DNA from: Vibrio sp. LaRot3
Lineage (GTDB): Bacteria; Pseudomonadota; Gammaproteobacteria; Enterobacterales; Vibrionaceae
Direction of reading: 5' to 3'
Length of the DNA: 64,000 nucleotides
Assembly (NCBI RefSeq): GCF_027587025.1
Contig: NZ_JAPPTI010000001.1
Location: 186,001-250,000 of the forward strand
Shown here: positions 54,666 to 63,727 of the stretch, piece by piece
Position numbering within the stretch: the first letter of the stretch is position 1
Layout of the letters: every line of letters starts with the position of its first letter
Notes under the pieces: generated by a model
The model's input: the letters and a program-made list of their open reading frames with translations, nothing else
What the model was told of the DNA's origin: nothing
The model's database searches: none
Translations under genes and position numbers: made by a program

Positions 54666-56117
54666 ATGAGCGATCAAAGTGCCAAATTTCTAGAAGGTTC
54701 AACCATGCGTCATATCTTGGTGATGTCAGGTGCGGGATCTATCGGTTTAATGGCCTTGTTCGTGGTTGATCTCCTCGACATGCTGTTTATTAGTATGCTC
54801 GGACAAGTGGAGTTGGCCGCAGCGGTCGGCTTTGCAGGTACGCTGATCTTTTTCTCGACCTCAATTTCGATTGGTACGTCTATTGCGATGGGGGCTTTAG
54901 TTTCTAAAGCTATCGGAGCGAAACAGACAAATCACGCGCGTTCGCTCAGCACCTCTGTCATGTTTACGGCTTTTTTCATTAGCAGCATAGTGTGTGCGCT
55001 GATGTATTGGCATATTCCTGAACTGTTAGCAGCGATCGGTGCTAAAGGGGTAGCGGCTGAGCGTGCTCAGGCCTACTTACAAATATTATTACCAAGTGGC
55101 CCAGTTCTCGCGCTAGCGATGGCTGCTGGTGCTGGGCTTCGTGCGGCGGGAGACGCTAAGCGCTCAATGTGGGCAACCCTATCCGGTGGTATTGTTAATG
55201 CCATCCTTGACCCTATCTTCATTTTTGTTTTTGATTGGAACGTAGAAGGCGCTGCGATTGCATCAGTGATTGCACGTTTTACGGTATTGGGCTTCTCTCT
55301 TTATCCATTAATTCGGGTGCATCAGTTGGTCGCGCCATTTGCGTTCTCCGCTTGGTCGAATAACCTCAAAGCAATTTTGACCATTGCTATTCCTGCGATT
55401 ATTACCAATATTGCCACACCAATTGGTAATGCCATTGTTACTTCTTCTATCGCTCAATTTGGTGAGAACTTTGTTGCAGGTTTTGCGGTGATTGGTCGCG
55501 TTACTCCGGTTTGTTTCGCGGTGATTTTTGCCTTGTCAGGAGCGGTGGGGCCTATCATCGGGCAAAACTTTGGTGCTGAGCGTTACGACAGGGTGAAAGA
55601 TACGCTGTACAACTCGTTGATCGTTACAACGGTCTATACCATCACGGTGTGTATCATTCTTTACTTCGTTCAAGATTGGATTGTGTCTGGCTTTAGTTTG
55701 ACTGGAGACGCCGCCCTGATTGTCGCGACTTTCTGTACATTTGTTGCGATCAGTTTTGTCTTCAATGGTGCGCAGTTTGTTGCCAACACCTCATTTAACA
55801 ACCTAGGTAAGCCACTTTATTCCACCGCATTGAATTTGGGTAAGGCCACACTCGGTACTCTGCCTTTTGTGCATTTTGGCGCTTTATGGTTTGGCGCTGA
55901 AGGCGTGCTGTATGGGCAAGCCTTAGGTAGTACGCTATTTGGCATCATTGCCACTTGGGTTTTGCATCGCCATATTGTTCAACTGACCGAAGGTGGTGAA
56001 TTGCCTGTTGTTGAAGATGACCCATCGATTACCTGTGTTAACTCGCAGCCTTTTTGTAGCCATGATGCGGTGTTGATTGATGAAGTCGCGGTAAACAACG
56101 AAATCACTGAAAAATAA
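54666..56117 (+). CDS. MATE-family multidrug/cation efflux transporter
   Basis: A 483-residue inner-membrane protein with twelve hydrophobic segments in two homologous halves. MATE hallmarks such as the early MSGAGSIGLMALFVVDLLDMLFISMLG, GTSIAMGALVSKAIGA and the second-half AIVTSSIAQFGENFVAGFAVIGRV with GPIIGQNFGAERYDR are present. These transporters export cationic drugs in exchange for sodium or protons. A GTG one codon upstream is an alternative start. The C-terminal tail of about 40 residues is hydrophilic. It is followed by zntA after about 63 bp. Confidence 0.9.
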   Translation: MSDQSAKFLEGSTMRHILVMSGAGSIGLMALFVVDLLDMLFISMLGQVELAAAVGFAGTLIFFSTSISIGTSIAMGALVSKAIGAKQTNHARSLSTSVMFTAFFISSIVCALMYWHIPELLAAIGAKGVAAERAQAYLQILLPSGPVLALAMAAGAGLRAAGDAKRSMWATLSGGIVNAILDPIFIFVFDWNVEGAAIASVIARFTVLGFSLYPLIRVHQLVAPFAFSAWSNNLKAILTIAIPAIITNIATPIGNAIVTSSIAQFGENFVAGFAVIGRVTPVCFAVIFALSGAVGPIIGQNFGAERYDRVKDTLYNSLIVTTVYTITVCIILYFVQDWIVSGFSLTGDAALIVATFCTFVAISFVFNGAQFVANTSFNNLGKPLYSTALNLGKATLGTLPFVHFGALWFGAEGVLYGQALGSTLFGIIATWVLHRHIVQLTEGGELPVVEDDPSITCVNSQPFCSHDAVLIDEVAVNNEITEK

Positions 56118-56180
56118 ACTTGACCTTGGAGTCGTATCCAAGGTTTAAGCTAATGGTGTACTTTGAAAGGAGATTCTCTT

Positions 56181-58484
56181 ATGTGCACCAAACATGATGG
56201 TTGCCGCTCTGAAAAAGCCGCGGCTAACCCAGCTCAAGCAGGCTCTTGTGCTAGCCCTAAAATTACATCAATCAAAATGGCTTCTGTCGCTACGGTTGAG
56301 AGCGATTGTTGTAGTTCAAACAGTTGTAGCAGTAATGCTGACCCTACTGATGAGGAAAGCGACTCCGGTCTTTCTACCTCCGCCAGATTTACCCAAAGTT
56401 GGAAAATAGAAGGGATGGATTGCCCCGCATGTGCGCGTAAAGTCGAAACCGCCGTGCAAAAAGTCTCAGGTATTATTGAAGCAAAAGTTCTTTTTGCGAC
56501 CGAAAAGTTAGTGATCAAGTCCAATGATATCGGCGCTGCCACCATGGTCGAGCAAGCCATATTGGATGCTGGCTTTACTTTTAGTGATCCTAACCAAAAA
56601 TCGTCTCAGCCTAAGCCTTCAGGTTGGCAACATGTTTTAAAACAGAATGCACAAATTATTGCGATTGCCAGTGCAATGGCAATTGCGGGTTTAATCAAAC
56701 CGGCTCTTCCTCAAGTCAGTGAATGGTTGTTCATCATCACCTGTCTTGCTGGCTTATACCCTATTGGTAAGAAAGCGATATCTCTAGCGAGATCGGGTAC
56801 GCCATTTGCGATAGAAACACTGATGAGTGTGGCTGCATTAGGTGCACTGTATCTTGGCGAAAGCGTTGAAGCTGCCATGGTGTTATTGCTGTTCCTTATT
56901 GGTGAACGCTTGGAAGCATTTGCCGCCTCTCGTGCTCGTAGCGGTGTACAGGCTTTAATGGAGTTAGTCCCAGAAACTGCAACCAAGATCGTGGACGGTG
57001 AGCGTGTTGAAGTCAGCGCGAGCGAGCTTACCCTTGGTGATGAAATTGAAGTTTCTCCCGGTGCTCGCCTGCCTGCCGACGGTAAATTGATTGGTGACGC
57101 AGCAAGCTTTGATGAGAGTGCTTTAACAGGTGAGTCCATCCCTGTAGAACGCTATAGCGGTGAATCTGTCATGGCTGGTGCTGTGGTGGTCGATAAAGTC
57201 GTTCGTCTGACGATCACTTCAAAGCAGGGTGAAAATGCAATTGATCGAATTCTACATCTCATCGAGGAAGCGGAATCTCGCAAAGCCCCATTGGAGCGTT
57301 TCTTAGACCGCTTTAGTCGTTGGTACACGCCTTTGATGATGTTGGTTTCTTTACTGGTAATTATTACGCCGCCACTCTTGTTTGCTCAGCCATGGGAAAC
57401 ATGGGTTTACCGTGGTTTGGCGCTACTGCTTATTGCTTGTCCTTGCGCTTTGGTTATCTCTACGCCAGCGGCGATCACGTCTGGACTAGCGGCAGGGGCT
57501 CGTCGCGGTGCTTTGATTAAAGGTGGTGCAGCTTTAGAGCAGTTAGGCCGAGTTGAAACTATCGCATTTGATAAAACCGGCACCTTGACCAAAGGCAAGC
57601 CTGAAGTGACTGATGTCGTGCCGGCTAGTGAGTACAGCCAAGCCCTTTTAATTGAGAAAATTGCAGCGATTGAAGTGGGCTCTAGCCATCCATTGGCGAT
57701 TTCGTTGGTGAATCGAGCCAAAGATGAGGGCATTAAACTACCAGAAGCGACCGATAAGCAGGCGCTGATAGGCAGTGGAGTTCAAGGTAAGGTCGATGGC
57801 GTGTTCTACCGAGCGGTAGCACCAAGCAAACTAGCTTTGCCACTTGAGGATGCTATTAATCAGCAAGTCGAGCAGTTAGAAAGCCAAGGTAAGACGGTCA
57901 TCGTTGCTTTAGAGCAAGAGAAAGTCATGGGTTTGATCGCATGGCAAGATACCTTACGCGAAGACGCTAAACAGGCGATGAGCGCACTGAACAAACTAGG
58001 CATCCACTCAATTATGCTTACGGGTGATAACCCACGCAGCGCCGCGGCAATTAGCTCGATGATCGATATTGATTACAAAGCGGGTTTATTACCACAAGAC
58101 AAAGTTCATTATGTTGAGTCTTTGTCAGCACAAGCCAATGTGGCCATGGTGGGGGATGGTATCAACGATGCTCCTGCAATGAAGGCATCAAGTATTGGTA
58201 TTGCTATGGGTGGTGGTACTGATGTGGCTCTTGAGACGGCTGAAGCAGCGATTACTCATAATCGCCTTACTGAATTAGCGGGTATGATTGAGTTGTCCCG
58301 CGCTACGTTAAACAACATCCGCCAAAACATCTTCTTGGCTCTGGGCTTGAAAGGGGTGTTTTTGGTGACCAGTTTGTTAGGAATAACAGGCTTATGGGTT
58401 GCTGTATTGGCAGACAGCGGCGCGACAGCTTTGGTGACTCTGAATGCGCTGAGGTTGCTCAAGTTTAAATCGAAACAGGTGTAA
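56181..58484 (+). CDS. zntA: Zn/Cd/Pb-exporting P-type ATPase ZntA
   Basis: A 767-residue P1B-ATPase. I start at ATG 56181, 8 bases after AAAGGAG; a TTG six codons upstream is less likely. The first 60 residues are polar with six cysteines, including a CC pair, followed by one heavy-metal-associated domain with GMDCPAC (C81 and C84). The transmembrane metal site CPC is in LIACPCALV (about residue 420), the phosphorylated aspartate in DKTGTLT (about residue 463), the HP motif in GSSHPLA and the hinge in GDGINDAPAMK. It exports zinc, cadmium and lead from the cytosol. No MerR-type regulator gene is adjacent. Confidence 0.94.
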   Translation: MCTKHDGCRSEKAAANPAQAGSCASPKITSIKMASVATVESDCCSSNSCSSNADPTDEESDSGLSTSARFTQSWKIEGMDCPACARKVETAVQKVSGIIEAKVLFATEKLVIKSNDIGAATMVEQAILDAGFTFSDPNQKSSQPKPSGWQHVLKQNAQIIAIASAMAIAGLIKPALPQVSEWLFIITCLAGLYPIGKKAISLARSGTPFAIETLMSVAALGALYLGESVEAAMVLLLFLIGERLEAFAASRARSGVQALMELVPETATKIVDGERVEVSASELTLGDEIEVSPGARLPADGKLIGDAASFDESALTGESIPVERYSGESVMAGAVVVDKVVRLTITSKQGENAIDRILHLIEEAESRKAPLERFLDRFSRWYTPLMMLVSLLVIITPPLLFAQPWETWVYRGLALLLIACPCALVISTPAAITSGLAAGARRGALIKGGAALEQLGRVETIAFDKTGTLTKGKPEVTDVVPASEYSQALLIEKIAAIEVGSSHPLAISLVNRAKDEGIKLPEATDKQALIGSGVQGKVDGVFYRAVAPSKLALPLEDAINQQVEQLESQGKTVIVALEQEKVMGLIAWQDTLREDAKQAMSALNKLGIHSIMLTGDNPRSAAAISSMIDIDYKAGLLPQDKVHYVESLSAQANVAMVGDGINDAPAMKASSIGIAMGGGTDVALETAEAAITHNRLTELAGMIELSRATLNNIRQNIFLALGLKGVFLVTSLLGITGLWVAVLADSGATALVTLNALRLLKFKSKQV

Positions 58485-58500
58485 TATTCTCATCTAGTGA

Positions 58501-58530
58501 AAAGATAGCCCTACGTGGCTATCTTTTTTT
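58501..58530 (+). terminator. Terminator after zntA
   Basis: AAAGATAGCC-CTACGT-GGCTATCTTT followed by TTTT. Confidence 0.9.
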
Positions 58531-58612
58531 ATGCAATGAGTTGTTTTCGACTCTAGATAAACTGTGATGCCAAACGTTTTTATGTGTAAATGAAAGAAAT
58601 GTTACTCCACTG

Positions 58613-58632
58613 TATGTGATTGCTATCACTCT
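58613..58632 (+). promoter_or_regulatory. CRP-cAMP site upstream of udp
   Basis: TGTGA-TTGCTA-TCACT is one base from the TGTGA-N6-TCACA consensus, about 95 bp before the udp ATG. Another half site (TGTGATGCC) is at about 58,563. In E. coli udp is activated by CRP and repressed by CytR through neighbouring CRP sites. Confidence 0.78.
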
Positions 58633-58724
58633 TTATCTCGATTGAGTTGGTTAGAGTAAATTGGTACCCAATGATTCTATCGAGCGAACCCTAAAAGAGA
58701 GTTTGCCGCAATAAGGAGTTTCCT

Positions 58725-59483
58725 ATGTCTCAAGCTGTATTCCACCTAGGTGTTACTGAAGCTGATCTTGCAGGTGCTACACTGGCAATTATCCCTGGTG
58801 ACCCAGCACGCGTACAAAAAATCGCAGAAGAAATGGAGAACCCAGTTTTCCTAGCAAGTCATCGCGAATACACGCTTTACCGCGCTGAGCTTGATGGCAA
58901 ACCTGTTGTGGTTTGTTCGACTGGTATTGGAGGTCCATCAACGTCTATCGCAGTTGAAGAGCTGGCACAACTTGGTGTTCGCACTTTCCTACGTGTTGGT
59001 ACGACAGGCGCTATCCAACCACACGTTAATGTCGGTGACATGATCGTATCGACTGGTTCTGTTCGTCTAGATGGCGCAAGCTTACACTTTGCTCCGATGG
59101 AATTCCCAGCAGTTGCTGACTTTGATGTTGCAACAGCAATGAAAGCCGCGGTTGAAGAATCTGGCGCACCAGTTCACATGGGTGTGACGGCTTCAAGTGA
59201 CACATTCTACCCAGGTCAAGAGCGCTACGATACGTTCTCTGGCCGTGTTGTTAAGCGTTTCCAAGGCTCTATGAAAGAGTGGCAAGACATGGGCGTGCTG
59301 AACTTTGAAATGGAATCAGCAACGCTATTAACCATGTGTGCAAGTTCTGGTCTTAAAGCGGGTTGTGTTGCGGGCGTTATCATCAACCGTACTCAAAAAG
59401 AAATCCCAGATCACGCAACGTTAAAAGAGACTGAAGCGCGTTCAATCAAAGTGGTTGTAGAAGCTGCACGTAAAATGCTTTAA
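58725..59483 (+). CDS. udp: Uridine phosphorylase
   Basis: A 252-residue hexameric enzyme that splits uridine to uracil and ribose 1-phosphate for nucleoside salvage. Characteristic regions are [16 protein letters not shown] at the N-terminus, [23 protein letters not shown] (phosphate and ribose site) and [19 protein letters not shown]. The length equals that of E. coli Udp (253). AAGGAG lies 7 bases before the ATG. Monocistronic, with its own CRP-type regulatory region and a terminator. Confidence 0.97.
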   Translation: MSQAVFHLGVTEADLAGATLAIIPGDPARVQKIAEEMENPVFLASHREYTLYRAELDGKPVVVCSTGIGGPSTSIAVEELAQLGVRTFLRVGTTGAIQPHVNVGDMIVSTGSVRLDGASLHFAPMEFPAVADFDVATAMKAAVEESGAPVHMGVTASSDTFYPGQERYDTFSGRVVKRFQGSMKEWQDMGVLNFEMESATLLTMCASSGLKAGCVAGVIINRTQKEIPDHATLKETEARSIKVVVEAARKML

Positions 59484-59522
59484 GTCTTAAACCAAGACTC
59501 CAATAACGTATTCTTTTCCTTT

Positions 59523-59546
59523 AAGCCACCTTCGGGTGGCTTTTTT
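59523..59546 (+). terminator. Terminator after udp
   Basis: AAGCCACC-TTCG-GGTGGCTT followed by TTTT; overlaps the end of the convergent gene by two bases. Confidence 0.88.
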
Positions 59547-60360
59547 ATTGGCTGGTCAAAAGCTCAGGCAAAGGCTGATAAAGGCTTTTGCTCAAGTCAT
59601 TCAACATATCGTCGTACACCGCAGCGATGAGCGAAGAGACATTACTGGTCAGTTGATACAGCTGGTGGTTGTTAATGGGTAATGTTTCATCTTGAATAAC
59701 TTGCTTCAGTAAACCTTGTACTTCTAGTCCCTGCGGTGAGCGAATCGGTAAGGCACTAATGAGGCTTAGATGGTCGAGCTTGTGCAACACTTTATCGCAG
59801 TAGTATTTTATTCTTAGATGGCCGTTTGGTTGGTGACTTTCTTGGATGCAAATCCTTAATTGGGTTAGCACTTCCATGCTGTCGAGCACTTGCTGCCAGT
59901 TCATATGGTACTCATCACTTAGGTCGTGGCGGCCAGATTCAAGCAACCATTCGAGAGCGAGGTCATCAATTAAAAACATACAGTGGCGAATAGCAGTGCC
60001 ATGGATGCGCTGATTGCGTGCAATGCTGCGTTTGGACCACTCGGTTTCGAGTCCGTTGAGTTTTAGTTGCAGCACTCGATACATGGCCTTGTTGTCAAAC
60101 GAGGCAAGTGAAATAAGTTGGTTAGAAAGTTGAGTGAGCTTGAGTTGTTGAGCGGAGATTTTCGCTTCGCATGCAATGATGCTGGCTTGAGTTATAGCGT
60201 GATGGGTCATCGCACGATGTTGTCTACACAGCAGTAGCACCTCCCGTAATGTAATAAGAGTTTCAAACTTCCGTTCGATGGAAGTCGTTCGCTGCGTTGA
60301 AAGAAAATAGACCCATCCCAGCACCGAAAACGAAATGAACAATGAAATAATAACGAACAT
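59545..60360 (-). CDS. Unknown membrane-anchored helical protein
   Basis: I do not recognise this gene. From the ATG at 60360, which has AAAGGAG 7 bases upstream, the protein has 271 residues: one transmembrane helix at about residues 2-21, then about 250 residues that look almost entirely helical and probably periplasmic. The segment LLLCRQHRAMTHHAI (about residues 42-56) and the histidine/arginine-rich helices recall nitrate-sensor-like four-helix domains, but no signalling or enzymatic domain follows. Two further in-frame ATGs upstream (to 60408) would lengthen the N-terminus. It is on the minus strand between udp and the 60.5-63.5 kb pair, with a 187-bp gap to the latter. Confidence 0.72.
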   Translation of the reverse strand: MFVIISLFISFSVLGWVYFLSTQRTTSIERKFETLITLREVLLLCRQHRAMTHHAITQASIIACEAKISAQQLKLTQLSNQLISLASFDNKAMYRVLQLKLNGLETEWSKRSIARNQRIHGTAIRHCMFLIDDLALEWLLESGRHDLSDEYHMNWQQVLDSMEVLTQLRICIQESHQPNGHLRIKYYCDKVLHKLDHLSLISALPIRSPQGLEVQGLLKQVIQDETLPINNHQLYQLTSNVSSLIAAVYDDMLNDLSKSLYQPLPELLTSQ

Positions 60361-60547
60361 GGCAGACTCCTTTCTGACCATCACGTTGCTAAGCCGTGAT
60401 AGTTTCACTCAGCAGAAAGAGTGCCAACATAGATTTGTTTATATATCAGTGCTTTGTGTTTTTTACGTTAGAAAAATGCGCCAGTTTGGTGCAAGCCATC
60501 ACAATGATGGGGAATAAAGCGCGGTATTACCCCGCGCTTGGCTAGGT

Positions 60548-62452
60548 TTAATCTTGTGTCCCTGTAAACTTAATTTCAGCATGGCTGCGCAATAGAGTTA
60601 AAAATTGATTGAAGTGATTTAGCTCTTGGCTCGTGACCGTTTGCGCAGGAATGTCGAGATGCGTGATGACTTTAAGGTGACCTTCATCGGTTTTCTGTAT
60701 CTGGCGATGCATGCTGCCGTAGCGATGTTCAAAATCAATACTTGAAGGTAGATAGTCTAGTTTCCATGGGCTATTGGACAAGTCGAATTCATACTCGCTT
60801 GTCACCTTAATCCCCGAAAAGTATTCACTATGCCAGTTGTTACGAAGACGCATTGATTTAAGCTCGTACATAAGCCAAGAGTCGTATTCCGTATACTCAA
60901 GTAGTTTGGCGTCTGGCTCGAGAAACGGCTCATAGTCAGCGAGAGATTCTATACTCAGCGAGTGGTTCATATCGTCCGCGTGCTGAATCGTAAACGTTGG
61001 TGTGGCCAATCCACTTACTTGATCTTGGTATTCTGAGCTCAATTGATTTTGGCGTTCTTGTTTATTCAGAGAGGCTAATTCGTTGCGATAATAAGATGCG
61101 TACTCGCCAAGATAGGTACGAGATTGACGTTCGTGCTGCCCACCTTGGTTATCGAACGTTAAATGAACATGACTATCAAAGCGCCAACGATAGTGATTAG
61201 AGGCCATTTGTTTCGGCTGGTGGCCATCTTTCAACACGAGATTAGCCTTGCCTTGTATCCATGTTGGCGTGGTTTTCCAATCGGTTAAATTATCTGTTGG
61301 ATCGAGACAGTAGCGCTGTGACGATAGATCAAAACAGACGACTACATGATTAAAGTGCCCCATTGCAGGTAATAACATCGAGTTGTGATTGAAGCGGTCG
61401 GTATCGACCAGAACTAAGTCTGACTCAACACCTGCTTTCGCTAACAACGCTTTGAGTAAGGTGGATTTATCTTTGCAGTCCCCATAGCGGTTACGCAGCG
61501 TTTCTCCGATAGTGTGCGGTGTTCGCGCGTGTTCTGCTTCAGACATCGAGACATAGCGAATATCGCGCGCGACAAAATTCAGTAAGCGAGCAATCTTTTC
61601 TTCTTGGAGTGTTACGTTGTCTGTCAGCGTTTGATAAGTCTCATCGATGCCCAAGGTTTTTGCTTCAGCATGGTTCATGGCTTGTCGAGCTTTGTCGACC
61701 ACCTGTTGCCAATCAGAAAAATCCGAGATTTCAACTCGACCAATATGATCTTGCCAGCGAGTAGCATTGTCGTGTTGATAGGCGGAAATGGTGTTGCCTT
61801 GGCAGCGGAAACCATCAGTAAGGTCTTCGCAGACGACATCTTTTGTGTCGGCTCGCCATTGGATTGCTTCACTGGCTGACCATTGCGCCGAAAGCAAATA
61901 CTCTTGAATCGGGAACGAGCGCCGAGTATAGCTTTGATGTGACCAATGACGGTCGTCTTTCGGGCGGTCAGTGATGGTCTTATAGGTAACAATGGATACG
62001 CTACCTTCAGTCAAAGAAGGCAGCGGGATGGTGAGCTGCTGCTCATCAGTGAAGGTATTTTCGCTGTGTGTATCCAGTAACTTAGTGAGTTTAGGATCGA
62101 CAGTGGCAATCGCTCCCTCTGGGCTTAATGTCATGGCTGACACAATCTCTACCCGCTGCTGGTGTTGATCAAAATAGACAGACTTAGAGCCATGTTCATC
62201 AATATCAATAAAGCTAGGGTAGTAATCAATGACAGTGGTTGTTCGTTCAACGGAATGAGGTTGAATTTCAAACTGTTGCTGATAAGAGATCCGAGTTAAC
62301 CCTGCATCAGTAGCCAACTCTGCTTTTAGTTTGTTGGCGTGATTAATCAGGGTTTGCGGTGCAGACAAGTCTTGCTGCCAAGTCACGTTGTTTGCAAAAC
62401 TAAAATGGCTGAACGTTAGCAATGCGGTCGCTGTGATGATCAGTGTTTTCAT
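60548..62452 (-). CDS. Exported DUF3857/transglutaminase-like protein
   Basis: A 634-residue protein with a signal peptide of about 20 residues (ending SFA). Residues about 50-270 resemble the DUF3857 beta domain. Residues about 280-400 form a transglutaminase-like domain with an intact triad: C326 in RYGDCKDKS, H369 in HFNHVVV and D384 in CLDPTDN. The C-terminal 230 residues are another all-beta region (DUF2569/DUF3858-like architecture is possible). The substrate is unknown. Its start overlaps the stop of the upstream membrane protein by 4 bases, so both are one operon. Confidence 0.86.
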   Translation of the reverse strand: MKTLIITATALLTFSHFSFANNVTWQQDLSAPQTLINHANKLKAELATDAGLTRISYQQQFEIQPHSVERTTTVIDYYPSFIDIDEHGSKSVYFDQHQQRVEIVSAMTLSPEGAIATVDPKLTKLLDTHSENTFTDEQQLTIPLPSLTEGSVSIVTYKTITDRPKDDRHWSHQSYTRRSFPIQEYLLSAQWSASEAIQWRADTKDVVCEDLTDGFRCQGNTISAYQHDNATRWQDHIGRVEISDFSDWQQVVDKARQAMNHAEAKTLGIDETYQTLTDNVTLQEEKIARLLNFVARDIRYVSMSEAEHARTPHTIGETLRNRYGDCKDKSTLLKALLAKAGVESDLVLVDTDRFNHNSMLLPAMGHFNHVVVCFDLSSQRYCLDPTDNLTDWKTTPTWIQGKANLVLKDGHQPKQMASNHYRWRFDSHVHLTFDNQGGQHERQSRTYLGEYASYYRNELASLNKQERQNQLSSEYQDQVSGLATPTFTIQHADDMNHSLSIESLADYEPFLEPDAKLLEYTEYDSWLMYELKSMRLRNNWHSEYFSGIKVTSEYEFDLSNSPWKLDYLPSSIDFEHRYGSMHRQIQKTDEGHLKVITHLDIPAQTVTSQELNHFNQFLTLLRSHAEIKFTGTQD

Positions 62453-63528
62453 AGTGGCTTAAACTCCTCAATCATCTGGTAGAACTCATCATTGTGCAGT
62501 TTGAATTCGTATTCTGGTGCGCTGTAAATCCCGATTAGCTCATACACTCGTTGTTCGGTTTCAAGCAAAATTGAGACACCAATTTCTTCTTCATTGATCG
62601 AGCGCCCTTTGCAGATAAGCTCAGATTTGACCGTCATGCTATTGGGTAATAGCTGTTTATCTTGAGTACACGATGTGACGGATATGTTCTCTTCTAGCCA
62701 TGCGCGACGTTCATGTAAATGAGCGTCGATTGACTCAAGTTTGTCATAGCTAAACAGAATTAAGTGAGTCGATAAATTAGGGCCGCCAAATTCTGCATCT
62801 GCGGTACCATCTGAATACGTGCCGATTTCTGCTTTATACCAACCCTCTTCAACAAACGTTAGTTGAACGCGTTGGTCATTTGAAATGGTGTAAGTTTGGT
62901 TTGCATCGAAACGAGTTACGTCTTTAATTTGATAGAACTCGACCAACTCATAGCCCGTTGTAAAGACGTACAACGGTATGATTGTGAGGCTAAATAGCCA
63001 ACGAAACACTTTCTTTACAATGTTCTCAGGATTCCACTCTACATTATCTACGGCATGTTTTAACGTTGCTATACGTTGTGCGAATGAAGCAAAGCTGGCT
63101 GACCAAATTATCAGTACGATAAAGTCAGTCCAAAGTGGAGTTGAGAGCTTAGCTGAAACTGTCAGGTAAATATTACTGAGTATCATCACCACAATGGTAG
63201 TGGTGTGCCATTTCGAATGATGTGGCGATTGGTGCTCAGTTTCGAGCTGCTTTAAGGCCGAGTGCAATTTTGGCAAGCTGAAAACGGAAATCAGCGGTGA
63301 TAACGAAAATATCCAAAGCCAAGGAGTAAAGCGTTTACCACCGATTTTATTCAGTTCACTGGTAGCGCGAATAAGATAAAAAATCGAATAAAAACTGAAG
63401 GTTGAAAAGGTGAGTAAAAACTCCCAAGTGAATGAGCGTGTTTGGTTGAGCGTGATACGAGGTCGCTCGCTAGTCATTGGTGCAGATGACGGCTGATTTT
63501 CTGCATTGGTAATGGTCGTGTCAGACAT
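62449..63528 (-). CDS. Unknown membrane protein coupled to the transglutaminase-like protein
   Basis: A 359-residue protein that I cannot assign firmly. The first 28 residues are polar. Five hydrophobic segments follow at about residues 33-53, 67-84, 108-127, 131-149 and 171-191; the first part (SFTWEFLLTFSTFSFYSIFYLIRATSELNKIGG) resembles DUF4234-type membrane domains. The C-terminal 165 residues are soluble, with a GWYKAEIGTY core and two cysteines that could form a disulfide if periplasmic. It is the first gene of the two-gene minus-strand unit. Confidence 0.75.
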   Translation of the reverse strand: MSDTTITNAENQPSSAPMTSERPRITLNQTRSFTWEFLLTFSTFSFYSIFYLIRATSELNKIGGKRFTPWLWIFSLSPLISVFSLPKLHSALKQLETEHQSPHHSKWHTTTIVVMILSNIYLTVSAKLSTPLWTDFIVLIIWSASFASFAQRIATLKHAVDNVEWNPENIVKKVFRWLFSLTIIPLYVFTTGYELVEFYQIKDVTRFDANQTYTISNDQRVQLTFVEEGWYKAEIGTYSDGTADAEFGGPNLSTHLILFSYDKLESIDAHLHERRAWLEENISVTSCTQDKQLLPNSMTVKSELICKGRSINEEEIGVSILLETEQRVYELIGIYSAPEYEFKLHNDEFYQMIEEFKPL

Positions 63529-63675
63529 GAGATTAAATCCTTGTATTTCGCAGACACGCTAAAGGTTTAATTTATATATATCAATACCTTCTATAGAAAC
63601 AAGTGATGTGATGCATAGCAATTCGATGAATTTGTTCGCGCAAATTATGAGATTGCACTGATTTAAGCCCAAAAA

Positions 63676-63703
63676 CAAAAATCCCCGCATGAGCGGGGAT
63701 TTT
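63676..63703 (-). terminator. Terminator of metG
   Basis: AAAATCCCCGC-ATGA-GCGGGGATTTT; on the minus strand it is followed by TTTGTTTTT. It lies 25 bp after the metG stop. Confidence 0.88.
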
Positions 63704-63727
63704 CAATTAAAGCGTTAAACCTAAAGG

